Position numbers and translations under genes: made by a program
In this document: positions 24,271 to 36,013 of the stretch, in pieces
Layout of the letters: the number at the start of each line of letters is the position of its first letter
Position numbering within the stretch: position 1 is the first letter of the stretch
Notes under the pieces: generated by a model
Seen by the model: the letters and a program-made list of their open reading frames with translations, nothing else
Database searches by the model: none
Told to the model about the DNA's origin: nothing
Assembly (NCBI RefSeq): GCF_022682495.2
Contig: NC_071397.1
Coordinates: 31,201,427 to 31,265,426 of the forward strand
Source: Desmodus rotundus
Taxonomy: Eukaryota > Chordata > Mammalia > Chiroptera > Phyllostomidae
Reading direction: 5' to 3'
Length of the DNA stretch: 64,000 bases

Positions 24271-25479
24271 TCATCAGAATTTTTACTCAGATTATATTGT
24301 ATTTACAGATTAACTAAAGAGAAAGCTGAGTTTTTATGTTATGTCTTCTAATTCATAAATATGGTGCTTCTCTCCATTTATTTAGGTCTTACTTAATATT
24401 GTTCATTTAAGCTTTATAATTTTCCCAATGAATATCTTGCATGTTTGTGATAATTTACTCTTAGGTGTTTAGTTTTTAATGTCCTGGTTAAGGCTATATT
24501 TGTTTGATTCCATTTTCTAACTCCATGTTGCTAAAGTATAGAAATATGGCTGAAGTTTTTCATAGATTCATGTGTCCAGCAGGCATGCCAGATTTATTCA
24601 GTGAGTCTTTAGAGGTTTCTACATAAATAAAATAAATTATACTATCTGTGAAAAAATAAGGGATTCCATTTTCCTTTTTAAACTTTACGCCTTTTCTCTC
24701 CATCCCTCGTTGCCCTAATGTAGCTGTGGTGAGAGCAGGAACCCTGTCCCCGTCTTACCTGAAAAGGAACACTGTCAAAGCTCCGTCACTGGGTGTTGTC
24801 GCAGGCTTTTGACAATACTTTTAGTTAGGGAAGTGTTTCGCTTTCACTTCTTAGTCTGATAACTATTTTAACACAAAGGGAAGTTTAATTTTATCAAATC
24901 CTTTCTCTGCACCCATTTATATGATTGTACATTTCTCTTTAATCTGTATGGTACATTCTGGAAATTTATTTTCTGTTACACCATATTATATTCCTGAATG
25001 AACATACATATAGCAGATGTTAAAACTTTGATGTCTATCTTCACAGGTTAATTTGGCCCGTGATTTCCTTATACTGTCCTCTTGGGTTTGAGACCAAGGT
25101 AAGGAGAGCCACATAAATGGAGAACATTTCTTCCCTTTCTATAGTTTAGAATAGTTGTGTAAGACTGATATAAAGTCATGTATTGAATGTTTGGTAGAAA
25201 TTAGTGGTAAGGCATTCGAGCCTTCTTGAGAAGGCACAAGGAAGGGGAGACATTTAACTACTGATTCAATATTTTTAATAATGAAAATTTTATTTTGTTT
25301 TCCCCTTTACTTTCCTTGTTAATTTAAAGTTTTCTAAGAATTTGTTCATTTTATATAACATTTTATATTTATTGGCATAATATTTAAATATTATCACTTT
25401 AAATTATACAGAGTGCCTACTTATGCCTCCTTTTCATTGCTAATATTATTGTTGTGCTCTTTTTAAGTGTTTAAATTTA
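24271..25479. other. T-rich intergenic DNA, probably more old LINE sequence
   Basis: No gene is visible. Base composition and phrases such as 'tagctgtggtgagagcagg' suggest eroded minus-strand L1, but no edge could be fixed. Confidence 0.4.
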
Positions 25480-26550
25480 TTGAAGTGGCAGTGGTTAATA
25501 AAATTACATAGGTTTCAAGTGTGCAATTCTCTAATATACCTTAGGTATATTGCATGTACGTTTATAACCCAGGATCAAATCTCCTCCTGTTACCATGTAT
25601 TTGACCGTTGTTACTCTTTACTACTCATCTTTCCTTATGGCCGGGTAATATTCTACTCCATACATGTACCACATCTTACATATACAATGTATACAGTGGT
25701 ATGTATCTTTTTTTCTTGCCCAGTCTTACCAGAGTTGGTCAATTTCCTATCAATTTCAGAGGATCAATTTTTGGCTGTGTTCATTTTCTCTATTTTATGT
25801 CTGTTTTCTTTCCATTGGTTCTCTGTTATTTCCTGCCTTCTATTTTTGGAGGATAAGTTCAGTTTTTTGTTTATCTAATTTCTTAAATGCATCACTCTGA
25901 GACTTTTTTATTTTCTAACATAATGACTTAAAGCCCTACATTTCCCTCTAAGAACCACGATGGCTTCATCACGTAAGTTTGTTATGCAGCATTTTCACTA
26001 TCCTTCAGTTCCAGTATTTTCTAATTTTCATCATGATTCTTCTTTGATCTATGCGTTTTAGAAATGTTTAATTTTCAAAGGTATGAGTTTTGTCTTACCT
26101 TTTCATTAATTATTTCTAACTTTATTTCATTGCTGTCAGAGAACTTTCTACGCAACACCAGTCATTTAAAGTTTGGTGAGCCTTGCTTTGTGGCATAATG
26201 TGTGGTTAATTTTGTGAAAATTCTAAGTGCCCTTGAACAAAATGAACATTTTACAATTGATCCATTAGGTTAAGCTGGTTAATTATGTAATTCAGATCGT
26301 CTATATTCTCACTGATTTCATGAGCCTGATCTCTCAGCCATAAAGCAAATGTGTTACAATGTCTCACTCTGATGGTGTACGTCTTTTCACCCTGTGTATA
26401 CATATGTGAAGACCATTATTAAGTAGATACATACAAATTAAAATTCTTATATCTTGCCAATTGAAACTTTTCTCCACACTGTGATTACTCTTTTATCTCT
26501 ACTAATATTTTGTCTTAAAATACATTTTGTCTGAAAATTAGGTAGTTAGA
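25480..26550 (-). mobile_element. LINE-1 fragments, minus strand
   Basis: At 25480-25680 'taggtttcaagtgtgcaatt' and 'gggtaatattctactccata' are complements of L1 3' UTR and ORF2 end sequence. From about 25700 the text ('gttatttcctgccttctatt', 'ttgctttgtggcataatgtg', 'gtgcccttgaacaaaatgaa') is the complement of an older L1 ORF2 endonuclease-side region. At least two L1 copies of different age appear to be present. Confidence 0.6.
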
Positions 26551-27219
26551 GTAGAGTTCTGCTTTTGACTACCATTTGTGCAATAAATCTTTGTTTCATC
26601 CTCCCGTTTTCAAACTATACCCTGAGGCTTCAGGTGAGTCTTTTATTTTTTATCAAGACTAAAAAATCCTTGTCTTCCAACCACATCTTTAATTATATTT
26701 TAATATTTTATATTCCTGCAAATAAAATTAGGGACAATAATAATAACACAAAACCCAAGATCGGTTTCCCCAGGCATCACTAAAACACTCTAAAAGCTCA
26801 CATAACAAAGTGCTGAAGATTTCTACATTACACAGAACATTTTAAGCCCAATTTACCAAATTAATTAGTGCTAAATGGATGTCACTGAGTATGTTGTATC
26901 TAGTGTGTACTTATTCTTGTGGAATACTGAATGTAAATTACCTTGACTTTCTATGCTTAATAATAAATATGTACTGTTACATAACTAAACAGAGAAGTTA
27001 TACATCAAATATGGTAGAGATTCTATCTAAACTGGATCTAGATGCTAGTGGCCAACGATAACTGGCAAAAGCAAACACAAAAACTCAACCCTTGGGAAAA
27101 TAACACTAGTAAGAGATAAGACATTATCAGAAAAATAGCTGAATAATTCTGCAAAACCTATAAAACCTCTTTCTGAACAAACAGAACTTTATGCTGTGCA
27201 TATAAGGATCCACCATATT
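26551..27219. other. Intergenic DNA, no gene seen
   Basis: AT-rich sequence with nothing recognised. Confidence 0.45.
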
Positions 27220-27549
27220 TGGTTTTCATTTCAGATATTAAAATTTTGATAAAACCTCTGCAAGCCATTATTGCAAGTATCTAGACACTGAGAGCTCAGA
27301 AGTGAGAGATCTCTATTTGGAATTCTTTCTACTATCCTATGTATTTTTTTCTATTTTCCCTACCTTATTTGAGTCTACATTTTTTGTTCTATCTTTTCTG
27401 TTACTTTTACCTTTTAAAAATTTGATTCAGTTTTTTCCCTTTCATTTTCTTTTATAGATTTGGAAGTTAGGCTTTCTATATTTATTCTTTTATTGGTTAC
27501 CTTAACATTTTCAGAGTGCCTACTTATCCTATCAAAATCTAAAATTATA
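27220..27549 (-). mobile_element. Possible ancient LINE-1 fragment, left of nested younger insertions
   Basis: T-rich minus-strand LINE-like text. It may be the same old element that reappears at 29431-30160, after a SINE and a solo L1 5' UTR that inserted later. The identification is weak because of divergence. Confidence 0.35.
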
Positions 27550-27745
27550 GCCCTGACTGGTGTGGCTAAGTGGATCGAGTGCCTGCCTGTGAAGCAAAGG
27601 GTCGCCCTTAGGTTCCCAGTGTACAGCACAGGCCTGGGTTGCAGGCCAGGTCCCCATTAGGGGGCATGTGAGAGACAACCACACATCGATGTTTCTCGCA
27701 CTCTCTTTCTCCTCCCCTTCTCCTCTCTAAAAAAATAAATTAAAA
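27550..27745 (+). mobile_element. Ves-type bat SINE, + strand
   Basis: A well-preserved copy. The tRNA-like head is 'gccctgactggtgtggctaa', the body has 'gggttgcaggccaggtcccc', and the 3' part has 'caaccacacatcgatgtttc' then TC-rich and A-rich ends. The bases 'aaaatctaaaat' occur just before the head (near 27535) and again just after the A-rich tail (near 27746), giving the target duplication. Confidence 0.9.
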
Positions 27746-27859
27746 AATCTAAAATAACAATTTTCATATCTTTAAAACAATGACCTTGCTAACCATTAAA
27801 TCTGATTATGCCTTTTTAAGTTATATGTAATTATTATGGTACATCATAGTGTTACCTTA
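27746..27859. other. Short spacer between SINE and solo L1 5' UTR
   Basis: About 115 bp of AT-rich DNA, the pre-insertion host sequence shared by the two younger insertions. Confidence 0.4.
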
Positions 27860-29222
27860 TTTTTTGTATCCTCCCTGTGTTTATTTCTATGTATTAGGTA
27901 GAGTTGCATTGACTCCCTATCTTGGTAGCGTAGCCTATGTAATAGATGTCCTGTAGGGTCCAGTGGCACAGCCTCCCCTATCACCCAAGCTGGGTATTCA
28001 AGGTGTGCCCTTTGTGTACCCAGCTTGGGTGATAGGGGAGGCTGAGAACACCTTTCTTCTGTAGTTGAGCCTTGATTGCTGTTGGCAGGTAAATGGGAGG
28101 GATTTACCCAGGCCAGTCAGCTGCAAGAACTGGCTGTGACCACTGACCACCAACCTCCGTGGAGGATCAGCTGTGCAGGGGCAGGGTGGTTGGTGGTGCT
28201 CTGACATGGTCTGTAGCTGTCCACTGGGTGCACAGGCTCTGGGGTTTCCCAGATGGTGCAAGCCAAGGTCAGCTCCCACCTGTGTTCTGCCCAGGGCCAC
28301 CCTGCAGGAACTATAAAGCAATCTAGAGATGACTGCTACTTGTGCTGGGCTTGGAGGTTCCCAGGTAAAACCAAGCTATGAATCTACGCTAGCAGCTGCT
28401 AGTACTGGGCCTAGGGCCACTTAGCAATAGGAGTAGGGGCTGAGGGCTCACTGAGGCCAGCTGTTGCTTCTTTGAAAGGGTTTAGGAAATTGTGAAGCAT
28501 AAGCTAAGACCAGCCATACATATGGAAAAGTCACTGTTAACAGATTGGGTAGGCCCTAAATTGGGTGGGACAGAGTCTCAGGGGGTCTCCAGGGCAGGGC
28601 AAACAGTGTTAGCCAGGTTGATGGGGTCTCAGATATGGCACCCACCTGCCAGCTCTGTGACTCTGTTGGGGGAGGGTTCAGAAAAGGGACAATGGCCTCT
28701 TCCTGCCTTTCTGTCTGGGAGAAATCTGTCCTTCAGCTCTCACCTTGATGCCAGACACTTCAGTTCCTCCCTATATGACACTGTTGTCTTTCAAACTGCT
28801 ACTATGGTGCTGGAGATCAGAGGAGGTGAGTCTCAGTAAGTCTGTGTGTAGGTTCTTTAAGAGGACTGCTTGGGATTCTAGAAATTTCTTCCACCAACTC
28901 AAACCCTTTGGTTTTTTGCAGCCAGAAATTATGGGGACTTATCTTCCTGGCACTGGAACCTGATGTAGGGGGACTGCTGGGGGGCTGGGACTCCTTGCTC
29001 CTGAGATATCTCTCCTGAATTATTATGCACCACAACGGGTGAGGGACCAGCCTATTCCACATCTCTGTGTCTCCTACCTGGTTGGATATGGTTTCTTTAA
29101 TTCCATATTTGTCAGACTTCCATTCAACTCAATTTCTGATGGTTATGAGTGATACATGTTCTATATTAGTTGTAATTTTGATGCGGTTGTGCGAGGAGGC
29201 GAGCCTTCATCTTGACTGGAAG
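27860..29222 (-). mobile_element. Solo LINE-1 5' UTR ending at a premature poly(A) site
   Basis: Read on the minus strand, the segment starts 'agtcaagatgaagg' near 29222 and follows the 5' UTR of the L1 at 62343-63588 through 'gaaaccatatccaaccag'-side sequence, 'ggagagatatctcaggagc', and the block around 'ctcccctatcaccca'. It stops just short of ORF1, with AATAAA (27880-27885 complement) 14 bases before an A run (27860-27865 complement). The related L1 has an unbroken A run at that AATAAA. It therefore looks like a retrotransposed, prematurely polyadenylated L1 transcript. No ORF is present. Confidence 0.7.
27969..28044. repeat. Perfect 28-bp inverted repeat with 20-bp loop
   Basis: The left arm is 27969-27996 and the right arm is 28017-28044. 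All 28 positions are complementary. The left arm and loop match the L1 at about 63386-63443. The right arm has no counterpart there, so it is an inverted copy added to this element. Confidence 0.9.
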
Positions 29223-29430
29223 TCTATTGTTATTGATTTTAAAGAGAGGGGAAGGGGGAGAAAGAGAGAGGAACAGCCATGTGAGAGAGAATCATCCATG
29301 GTTGCTTCTTGCCCACACCCCAACTGGGGACTGATCCCACAGCTAGATATTTATCCTGACCTGGAATCGAATCCAAGACCTTTCGGATCACAAGACAATG
29401 CTCCAACACACTAAGCCATGCCAGTCAGGG
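29223..29430 (-). mobile_element. Older Ves-like SINE, minus strand
   Basis: On the minus strand the head reads 'ccctgactggcatggcttag' near 29430, followed by a 'ggattcgattccaggtcagg' B-box-like region and a TC-rich 3' part. Its A-rich tail abuts the 5' end of the solo L1 5' UTR at 29222. Confidence 0.75.
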
Positions 29431-30160
29431 CAGTTTCACCCTGTTTTAAACCCAAAGACAAGTATTGTTTTGTGCATTCAGTGTTGTTTGTTTTTACTTA
29501 CATATTTACCACTTTCTTTTTAACCCTTTTTGCATCTTCCAAGTGAAACTGCTTTCCTTTTGTCTGGAGTACATCTGCTGAATTTTTTAGAGAGAGTATC
29601 TTCTGTCACAAACTCTCTTACTTTTTCTCATCTGACAATATATTTTTCTTTTTTCAAAGTTATTTTGCTAATTATATAATTCTAGACTGACATACTGTTT
29701 CTCATCCCACTAAATATTCCACTATCTTCTCATTTCTATTGCTGTTGCTGAGAAGTCAATCATCAGCCTAATTATTTATACTTCCATTCCCTCTGGTAGG
29801 TTTTTGTTGTTGTTGTTTTTCTGTTAGTCTACACTATTCTGTACTTTAAGCTACATACTCTAGGTGTTTGTTTACTTTTTATTTATTTTACTGTGGCTCA
29901 TAATCTATAAGTTGATATTTTTCATCAAATTAGCAAATTTCTGTCTTTTTTCTCTTTGGATGTTGCTTCTACCTCATTCTTTCTCTATTTCCAGAACTCC
30001 AATTATTTGAATTATATTGGAATTTTTCACTCTGTCCTACCTGTCTCTTTTTTTTCTACCATATTTTACACTTTACTCACTGTGCTACATTCTAGAGAAA
30101 TTCATCAGATCTGCCATCTGGGTCACTAACGTACTCATGAAAAATCTAATTATCCATTAA
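29431..30160 (-). mobile_element. Ancient LINE-1 fragment, minus strand
   Basis: 'ttgctgttgctgagaagtca', 'tttcatcaaattagcaaatt' and 'ttctttctctatttccagaa' are complements of old L1/HAL1 ORF1-side sequence. It may be the continuation of the fragment at 27220-27549. Confidence 0.55.
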
Positions 30161-31879
30161 ACCCAAGTGCTGTTTTTATTTAATTTTTTTATTTCTGAAA
30201 GTTCTAGTTTATTCTTTTTAAAGTCTGCTTATTTAGTTTTATAGCACTTTATATTTTAATCCTCTTTTCAAAGCAAATATTTTTAAAATGCTAGACACAC
30301 CATTTTATTGTCTGATAAATCTGTAAGAGTTTTGCTGGTTTGATTCATTGTTTGTTTACACTGATGGTGCTTGTTCGTGTTGTCCTCTTTTCTTGTGTGT
30401 TTGTGATTTTGACAGTGATTTCCCATTCTTTGGAATGTCAATGCAAGTGTTCTGAGGCCTAGCTTGATACTGGATAGCATGTTTTCCATTCAACTTTTCC
30501 CCAAGTTCTGAGGACAGTGACAACCTGGGACATCACTAAACTAAAATACCACCAGTAGCCTTTTTTAACCATCCGAATGCTATGAGTTCAATCTGTAAAT
30601 GCTTGTGTACTGATCTGTTAAAAATTATTGGGAAAGCCTCTTTTCCCATAAAGCTGATGCCACATTTCAAGATAGATAAGCTTCCCTTCAGTCTTTTTCC
30701 AGTTAGTCCTTTAATTGAGGATCTAGCCACTGAGCTCTCATGCAAAGACAATCACCCATCAGACCCCCTAGCTTGAGTAGTTTTGCCCCCTGACACTCTG
30801 CCCTCAACCTTAGTCACACCACGTGGAAGCTGAATTTAAGTTCACTTAAATTTGGCAAGTATCTTAGGGTGGGAGCTCCACTTACCTGTCAGAATTCTCA
30901 TTTTCATTAGTTTTTCACTTCTGAGGGAGTCGGATCGAAGTATGTCTTTTTCCATAATGCCAAAAGCAGAACACCAACCTTATGCTTCCTTATTACTTCC
31001 GTTGGTATGTGCACATGTATGTGCAAGTGTGCAAAAGGATCTGCTCTCTACTATTATTAAAACTTCAGTAATTAGTTGAATTACACAAAATGCCTGTGTC
31101 TGAGGATAACATTAAGATACTTGTGTTTATGTTACTAATGTTCTGGACTATCTACCATTTTTGACTTGTGTTGTTTCCATGTCAGCTGCATTTGAGTTCA
31201 CAGGATCGACTCAGAAAACTGTTCCTCACACCGCCTGTGACCTGACAGCTCCACGATGTGGTTTTTCCTTCGTCCGAAAAGAAAATGAAATAACGCTCAG
31301 TTTCTTGTGACCTCTCCCAGAAGACAGAGAGTATATAATGCCATCGAATTCTCTATTAAGTCTTTTTGTTTGTTTTTTAGTTTGCTTATCTTTGAAATTA
31401 TATGTTCTTGCAATTTGTGTTTCTATAAAATAGTAAAGACACACAAGGATCTGTGTCCCAAATGAGGTAAGAAATTTGTGCTTGGACATCATGATAAGCC
31501 TACAATTTCTGCTCTAGGAAAAGTGATAAAGGGAGTCTGAACATCATGGACTGGTAGATCACTCTGGCAGTGGGAACTAAGCCCAGGGACTTAGAATAAA
31601 AAGGAAAACAAAACAAGAACATAGACTAGGAGAGAGAGACTAAGCCTACTTGTGTTCATGTACATGAGTGCTTCCATGCATTCAGTTTTAGAGCAACTAC
31701 AAACACCTTAAATCTGTATGGCTGAGCAATGTTGAATTTTCCAGTTGACCATGTTCCTTTAAAAGAAAAAAAAATGTTTAAATAAATAGGTAAATAGTTC
31801 ACCAGGTTGTGACTCTTGATACTTTCTCCTAAAGTACTTTTTTTTTAAATTTTCCCATAACAAAATGAGAAGGCATCTG
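30161..31879. other. Intergenic DNA, no gene seen
   Basis: No coding or repeat feature was identified with confidence. Confidence 0.45.
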
Positions 31880-32095
31880 TGACTGTTATTTAACATTTAC
31901 AGAGCACCTAACAGGTACAAGGCACTTTGTATGTATTATACAACTTCATTTATGTCCCACTAACCCTTTATTGTTTCCCATTTTGAAAATGAATAAATTG
32001 AGGGACAAAAAAACTAAACAATATATCCAAGTTTACTTGTATGTTAAATAGAGATGCTATGATTTAAACTAATCCAAGTAAAATCTCTAATTTTT
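31880..32095 (+). mobile_element. MIR-type ancient SINE
   Basis: 'atttacagagcacctaacag', 'ggcactttgtatgtattata', 'cccattttgaaaatgaataa' and 'tatccaagtttacttgtatg' follow the MIR order with heavy divergence. Confidence 0.65.
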
Positions 32096-33216
32096 CTAGT
32101 ATAATCTAGCAAAAGTTTAATCATTTGTATTTAAATTAACATCACTCAAGGAGTGTTAAGGAAATAGGAAGAAATACTTTCGTAATTCAAATTCGAGGAT
32201 CAGTTTTGGTGTTCTTTTCCAGAACAAGGAAGCTTACGGAGCTTAGCAGATCAGTGGAAGCAGCCATAAAGTTAGTGTTTTAGAGGCTCTGAGTGCCCAT
32301 GTGTCTGTATCCAAGTTGAGTATGTGTAAAAATAAATATTACCTGTAGAAAACACGTCTTGATTAAGTAAGGAAAGCTTAAAAACAAGCTTTGCCATGAA
32401 AAAAGTAGGTAAATCTTCTCATGGATAACATGACAGTAAAAAATGTATTGTTACTTTGTTCCTTTTGATATTTTTCCATTCTAATAGATTTTTTCTAACT
32501 CAGAGACAATTATTATAGAAGAAAATTATTAGTCACTGTAGTACACTCATATATTATTAAGTAAAAACTATTGTCAAGTGACATATCTCTTCTAAAGTTG
32601 ACATCAACACATTAAAATGACACTGAGACCAAATGTCCAGGCTTGCATCTCCCGGTAAAACACCTCTAGTGAGTGGGGAATAGGCAGCTAAATTTACTTT
32701 GCTGATTGGTATTTTATTACATCCTACCCTAAAGAGCTCTTGTATAAATTTAAATGGAATTAGATAAAACTCGAATAGTGCCATTTGAAGGATCTCTATT
32801 CTAATGCAATCAAGATAGAATGTCTCAAGGAGCCCTCAAGCCTCTGAACCAACTGGCCATTCATTGGTTCTCTGACTCCTGCTGCCTCTTTCATCTCTGT
32901 CCTATGGTCTAGGCAAAAAGAAATGTTAATTTTTCTATATAAGAAATGTTGATAGTGCTTAACCTTCTAGAGTAGTATTGAGATAGACATGCTTGTTAAC
33001 CTGTTGACCTTCCCTGGTATTATTTACATTGAAAGATTTTCTTTTAAATAGTAAAATATTTTTTATATAAATGTCTAGCACATTTTTCCAGTGCACATAC
33101 CAAACACTGAAGTTCTAAATATAGAAACAAATGGTATACAGACCAACACATATTACCAAACAATAGCAAGCAAATTCCCCACTTCAACCTCTTCAAAAGA
33201 TGCTTTGAAGAATTGT
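32096..33216. other. Intergenic DNA, no gene seen
   Basis: AT-rich sequence with nothing recognised. Confidence 0.45.
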
Positions 33217-33465
33217 TTAAAGCAGGGTTTCTCAACCTCAGCGCTGTTGACACCTTTGGCAGGGTAAGTCTTCGTGGTGAGAGCTGCCCTGTGCATTGTA
33301 GGGTGGTTAGCAGGCTCCAGGGCAGGTAGGATGGCTAGCTACCTCTTGGACGCCAGCAGCAGGGCCTCCCCACATCCTCAACCTCCTTTACCCCGTGCCT
33401 ACCAAAAAGGGCTCCAGGCATTGAAATGTCCTCACCGAGGCAAAATCACCCCCGGTATAAATAAT
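33217..33465 (+). mobile_element. Non-autonomous DNA transposon fragment (MER type)
   Basis: 'gcagggtttctcaacctcag', 'ctgttgacacctttggc', 'ctgccctgtgcattgtaggg', 'gggctccaggcattgaaatg' and 'aggcaaaatcacccccggt' match a widespread eutherian MER-type element with terminal sequence like 'gttctcaacc'. The exact family is not named here. The right terminal repeat is eroded. Confidence 0.6.
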
Positions 33466-35404
33466 TAGCTCTGGGTGAATGCATAATTAAAAAACCATTT
33501 TAGTTGGTTTTGGATTATCAAGTTTTAGATAATCTTTCTATCATTTTATGTTATGTATTTGTCTGCTAAAAAAGGTTTTAAAGCTTTGGAAAAATTACAG
33601 TAAATTATAGGCTGCACTAGTAGAATATCTATTCTAGAGTTTTGACACATGGTAAGCACTCAATTAGCTATTGTTGAATGAATTGATGAATGGATGAATG
33701 AATAAATTCTCACTAAGAGAATGAGATGGCAGTTTTGTGTAAACTCAGGCACGATTAGTCATGACCCAGCTAACCACTGTAGGACCGGACACTGACAGAC
33801 CCCTTAAAAACCTGGGCGAGGGCGGGCAGAACAGCACAAACTTCTTCAGGCGTGGGCAGGAAACTGCAGCTAGGCAGCCACTGCTGCATTTCAGGCTCAT
33901 GCTGGAACCATGCAGTTGGCGGTTATCCGATACATACTCGCAGACACAACACGGCGCCCCCCAGGACTACTGCACAGGATGACACCCGCGGGTGCGAGTG
34001 GGTGGGCAGGTGGCCTGACATTTTGGAAGCTGGTCAGCCAGTAACGGTGCTCTGGTCACCGCTCTAACACAAGGTCACGACTGTAGTTCCTGGGGGCGAC
34101 TGACAAGACAAAGCAGAGAATTTCTCATGCCAGTGAAAGGAATTTAAGCATAACAATGACTGATTTATTTGCCAGACTTGAAGTTCTGAGTTGGCCCATA
34201 ATCTTTTCTTTTATGGCATGAGTAGATGTTTCTTGGCGGTTTGTATGTTGGTGGGCAACCTTTTAAAGCACTGGGTTGCAATGATATTAATACATATTTA
34301 TGTGTTTATATATACATGCACTAAGCTGTACACATGCACACACACACAATCGTGCTTTCATATTTAAAATATCCAAATTCTGAAAAGTTACATTTGGAAC
34401 AGATTTATGTTATCTGTTTTGTGCTCCCATAGAGTACCCTATGAAGCAAGTTCAAGAATTCATTTAGACACTTCCAATAGAAAAGGTCATCATGGAGATC
34501 CAAAAATCTCAGTTTTGTCAATTCAAGAGCTCTGTGGAAACCACAAACCTTCCTGCCATGGGAACACCCTGATGACGCGTTATATAAACAGCTCCCTGAG
34601 AGATGGTGCGGGCTGCTGCAGGGAGGTCAAGGAAGTCCCTACCACTACTAATATTCCCATACATCCAATACAAGGCATCCGAAGACAGCCTCTGGAGACT
34701 CCTCGTAAGATTCACTCCTTTAAGGGTGCAGTCCAAGGACTCACAGCCCAGGACCCATAAATGCCAGGCTTTATGAATTGCTTCAGAGTGTCTGTGAACC
34801 GTAGCAGTCATAGGAAAATTATAGGTGTATTTTGTAGATATTTTCTAAGGCTTTCACCAAATTCTCAAACCTCTGTCATCCATAAAAACTTCAGAATCAT
34901 AAATTCAAAGATATTCTAAGTGATGAATTCATTGCATCACTAGACATCTAAAATACCACATATATTTTAGAGTTAAAGAATTAAATACCTATTACCATTT
35001 TAATATTGCTCTTAGAAGCATAATAATATTCAAAGCTATATATCTTAAGGTTTTCCTTATTTAATTATATCTAGTAGCCTTTAATAAATTATTATTAATT
35101 CATAAACAAATGCACAGCCTAATATATTTCAGATATGGTTGCTTCCATTTGCTTTTGAAATTTACATATAGTTCACATGAAAGCTATCACCACTAAATTT
35201 AAAGTTTCACTTCTGGGTTATCTCAAGGTTTATCCATAAAAACCATATTATCTTCTAAGTTCATATTTCCATAAATTTTATGTGCCTGATAAATTTCAGT
35301 TAAATGTTAACAAGTACAGAAGCTAATGATTCAGAAAATTAATCAGCTATTATTCTGAAGTTGCAAGTTGAATCAAAAACTGAACATAAGGCGCATGTTG
35401 GTGT
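33466..35404. other. Intergenic DNA, no gene seen
   Basis: No gene was recognised. The part at 33750-34080 is richer in C, G and CpG than its surroundings. The part at 34400-34800 contains overlapping frames on both strands (117 and 97 codons) with no recognisable domain; both may be unnamed old repeats. Confidence 0.4.
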
Positions 35405-35625
35405 GCACGAGGCAGTAGCAGCAGTGAGCGCTCTGTCGGAGCTACGCCAGGGCGTTTGCAGGAACTATTTCATTTAATCCTCTCAAAAGCCCTGTGATAC
35501 GAATAATATCATTCCCACTTTAAGCATAAAAGAAATGATTACATAGGGAAATTCAGTAACTGAGACAGGAACTAGGATCCCCAGCTTATATGATTTTTCT
35601 GACTCCAAATCCTAAGCACTTTAAA
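35405..35625 (+). mobile_element. MIR-type ancient SINE
   Basis: 'tatttcatttaatcctctca', 'agccctgtgatacgaataat', 'attcccactttaagcataaa' and 'gggaaattcagtaactgaga' match the MIR series, followed by 'actccaaatcctaagcactt'. Confidence 0.65.
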
Positions 35626-36013
35626 AACAACTTATTGGTATTTATTGCTCCATTTTTGCTTCTCACCACCCAAAATATTGGGTCTGGTGGCCCCCAGTTT
35701 CTTCCTTGTTTTTAATCATCCTGTTCACATCAGGAAATATCTTCTTCCTTAAAATGATTTCAACTTTATCCCTCTTTTCCTCAACATGCTGCAGTCTCAC
35801 ATAGAAAATAACAAGCAAAACCAAAACCAAAAGCTTTGAAAACATGCCAAGTAATACTCCTTCCATTTCATTGACCTTATCAAAACGTTACACCATGGTA
35901 GCAAAAAAAAGAAGAAAAAACCCAAAATAAAATAACTTGGTTGCAATCCCACTTTACCTCTATTTTTTTATTTTTTAAAGATTTTATTTAAAAAGAGATT
36001 TTATTTGTTTATA
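35626..36013. other. Intergenic DNA, no gene seen
   Basis: No gene. At about 35970-36010 two stretches like 'aaagattttattt' resemble the reversed tail of a Ves SINE, so a tail-only remnant is possible. Confidence 0.4.
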
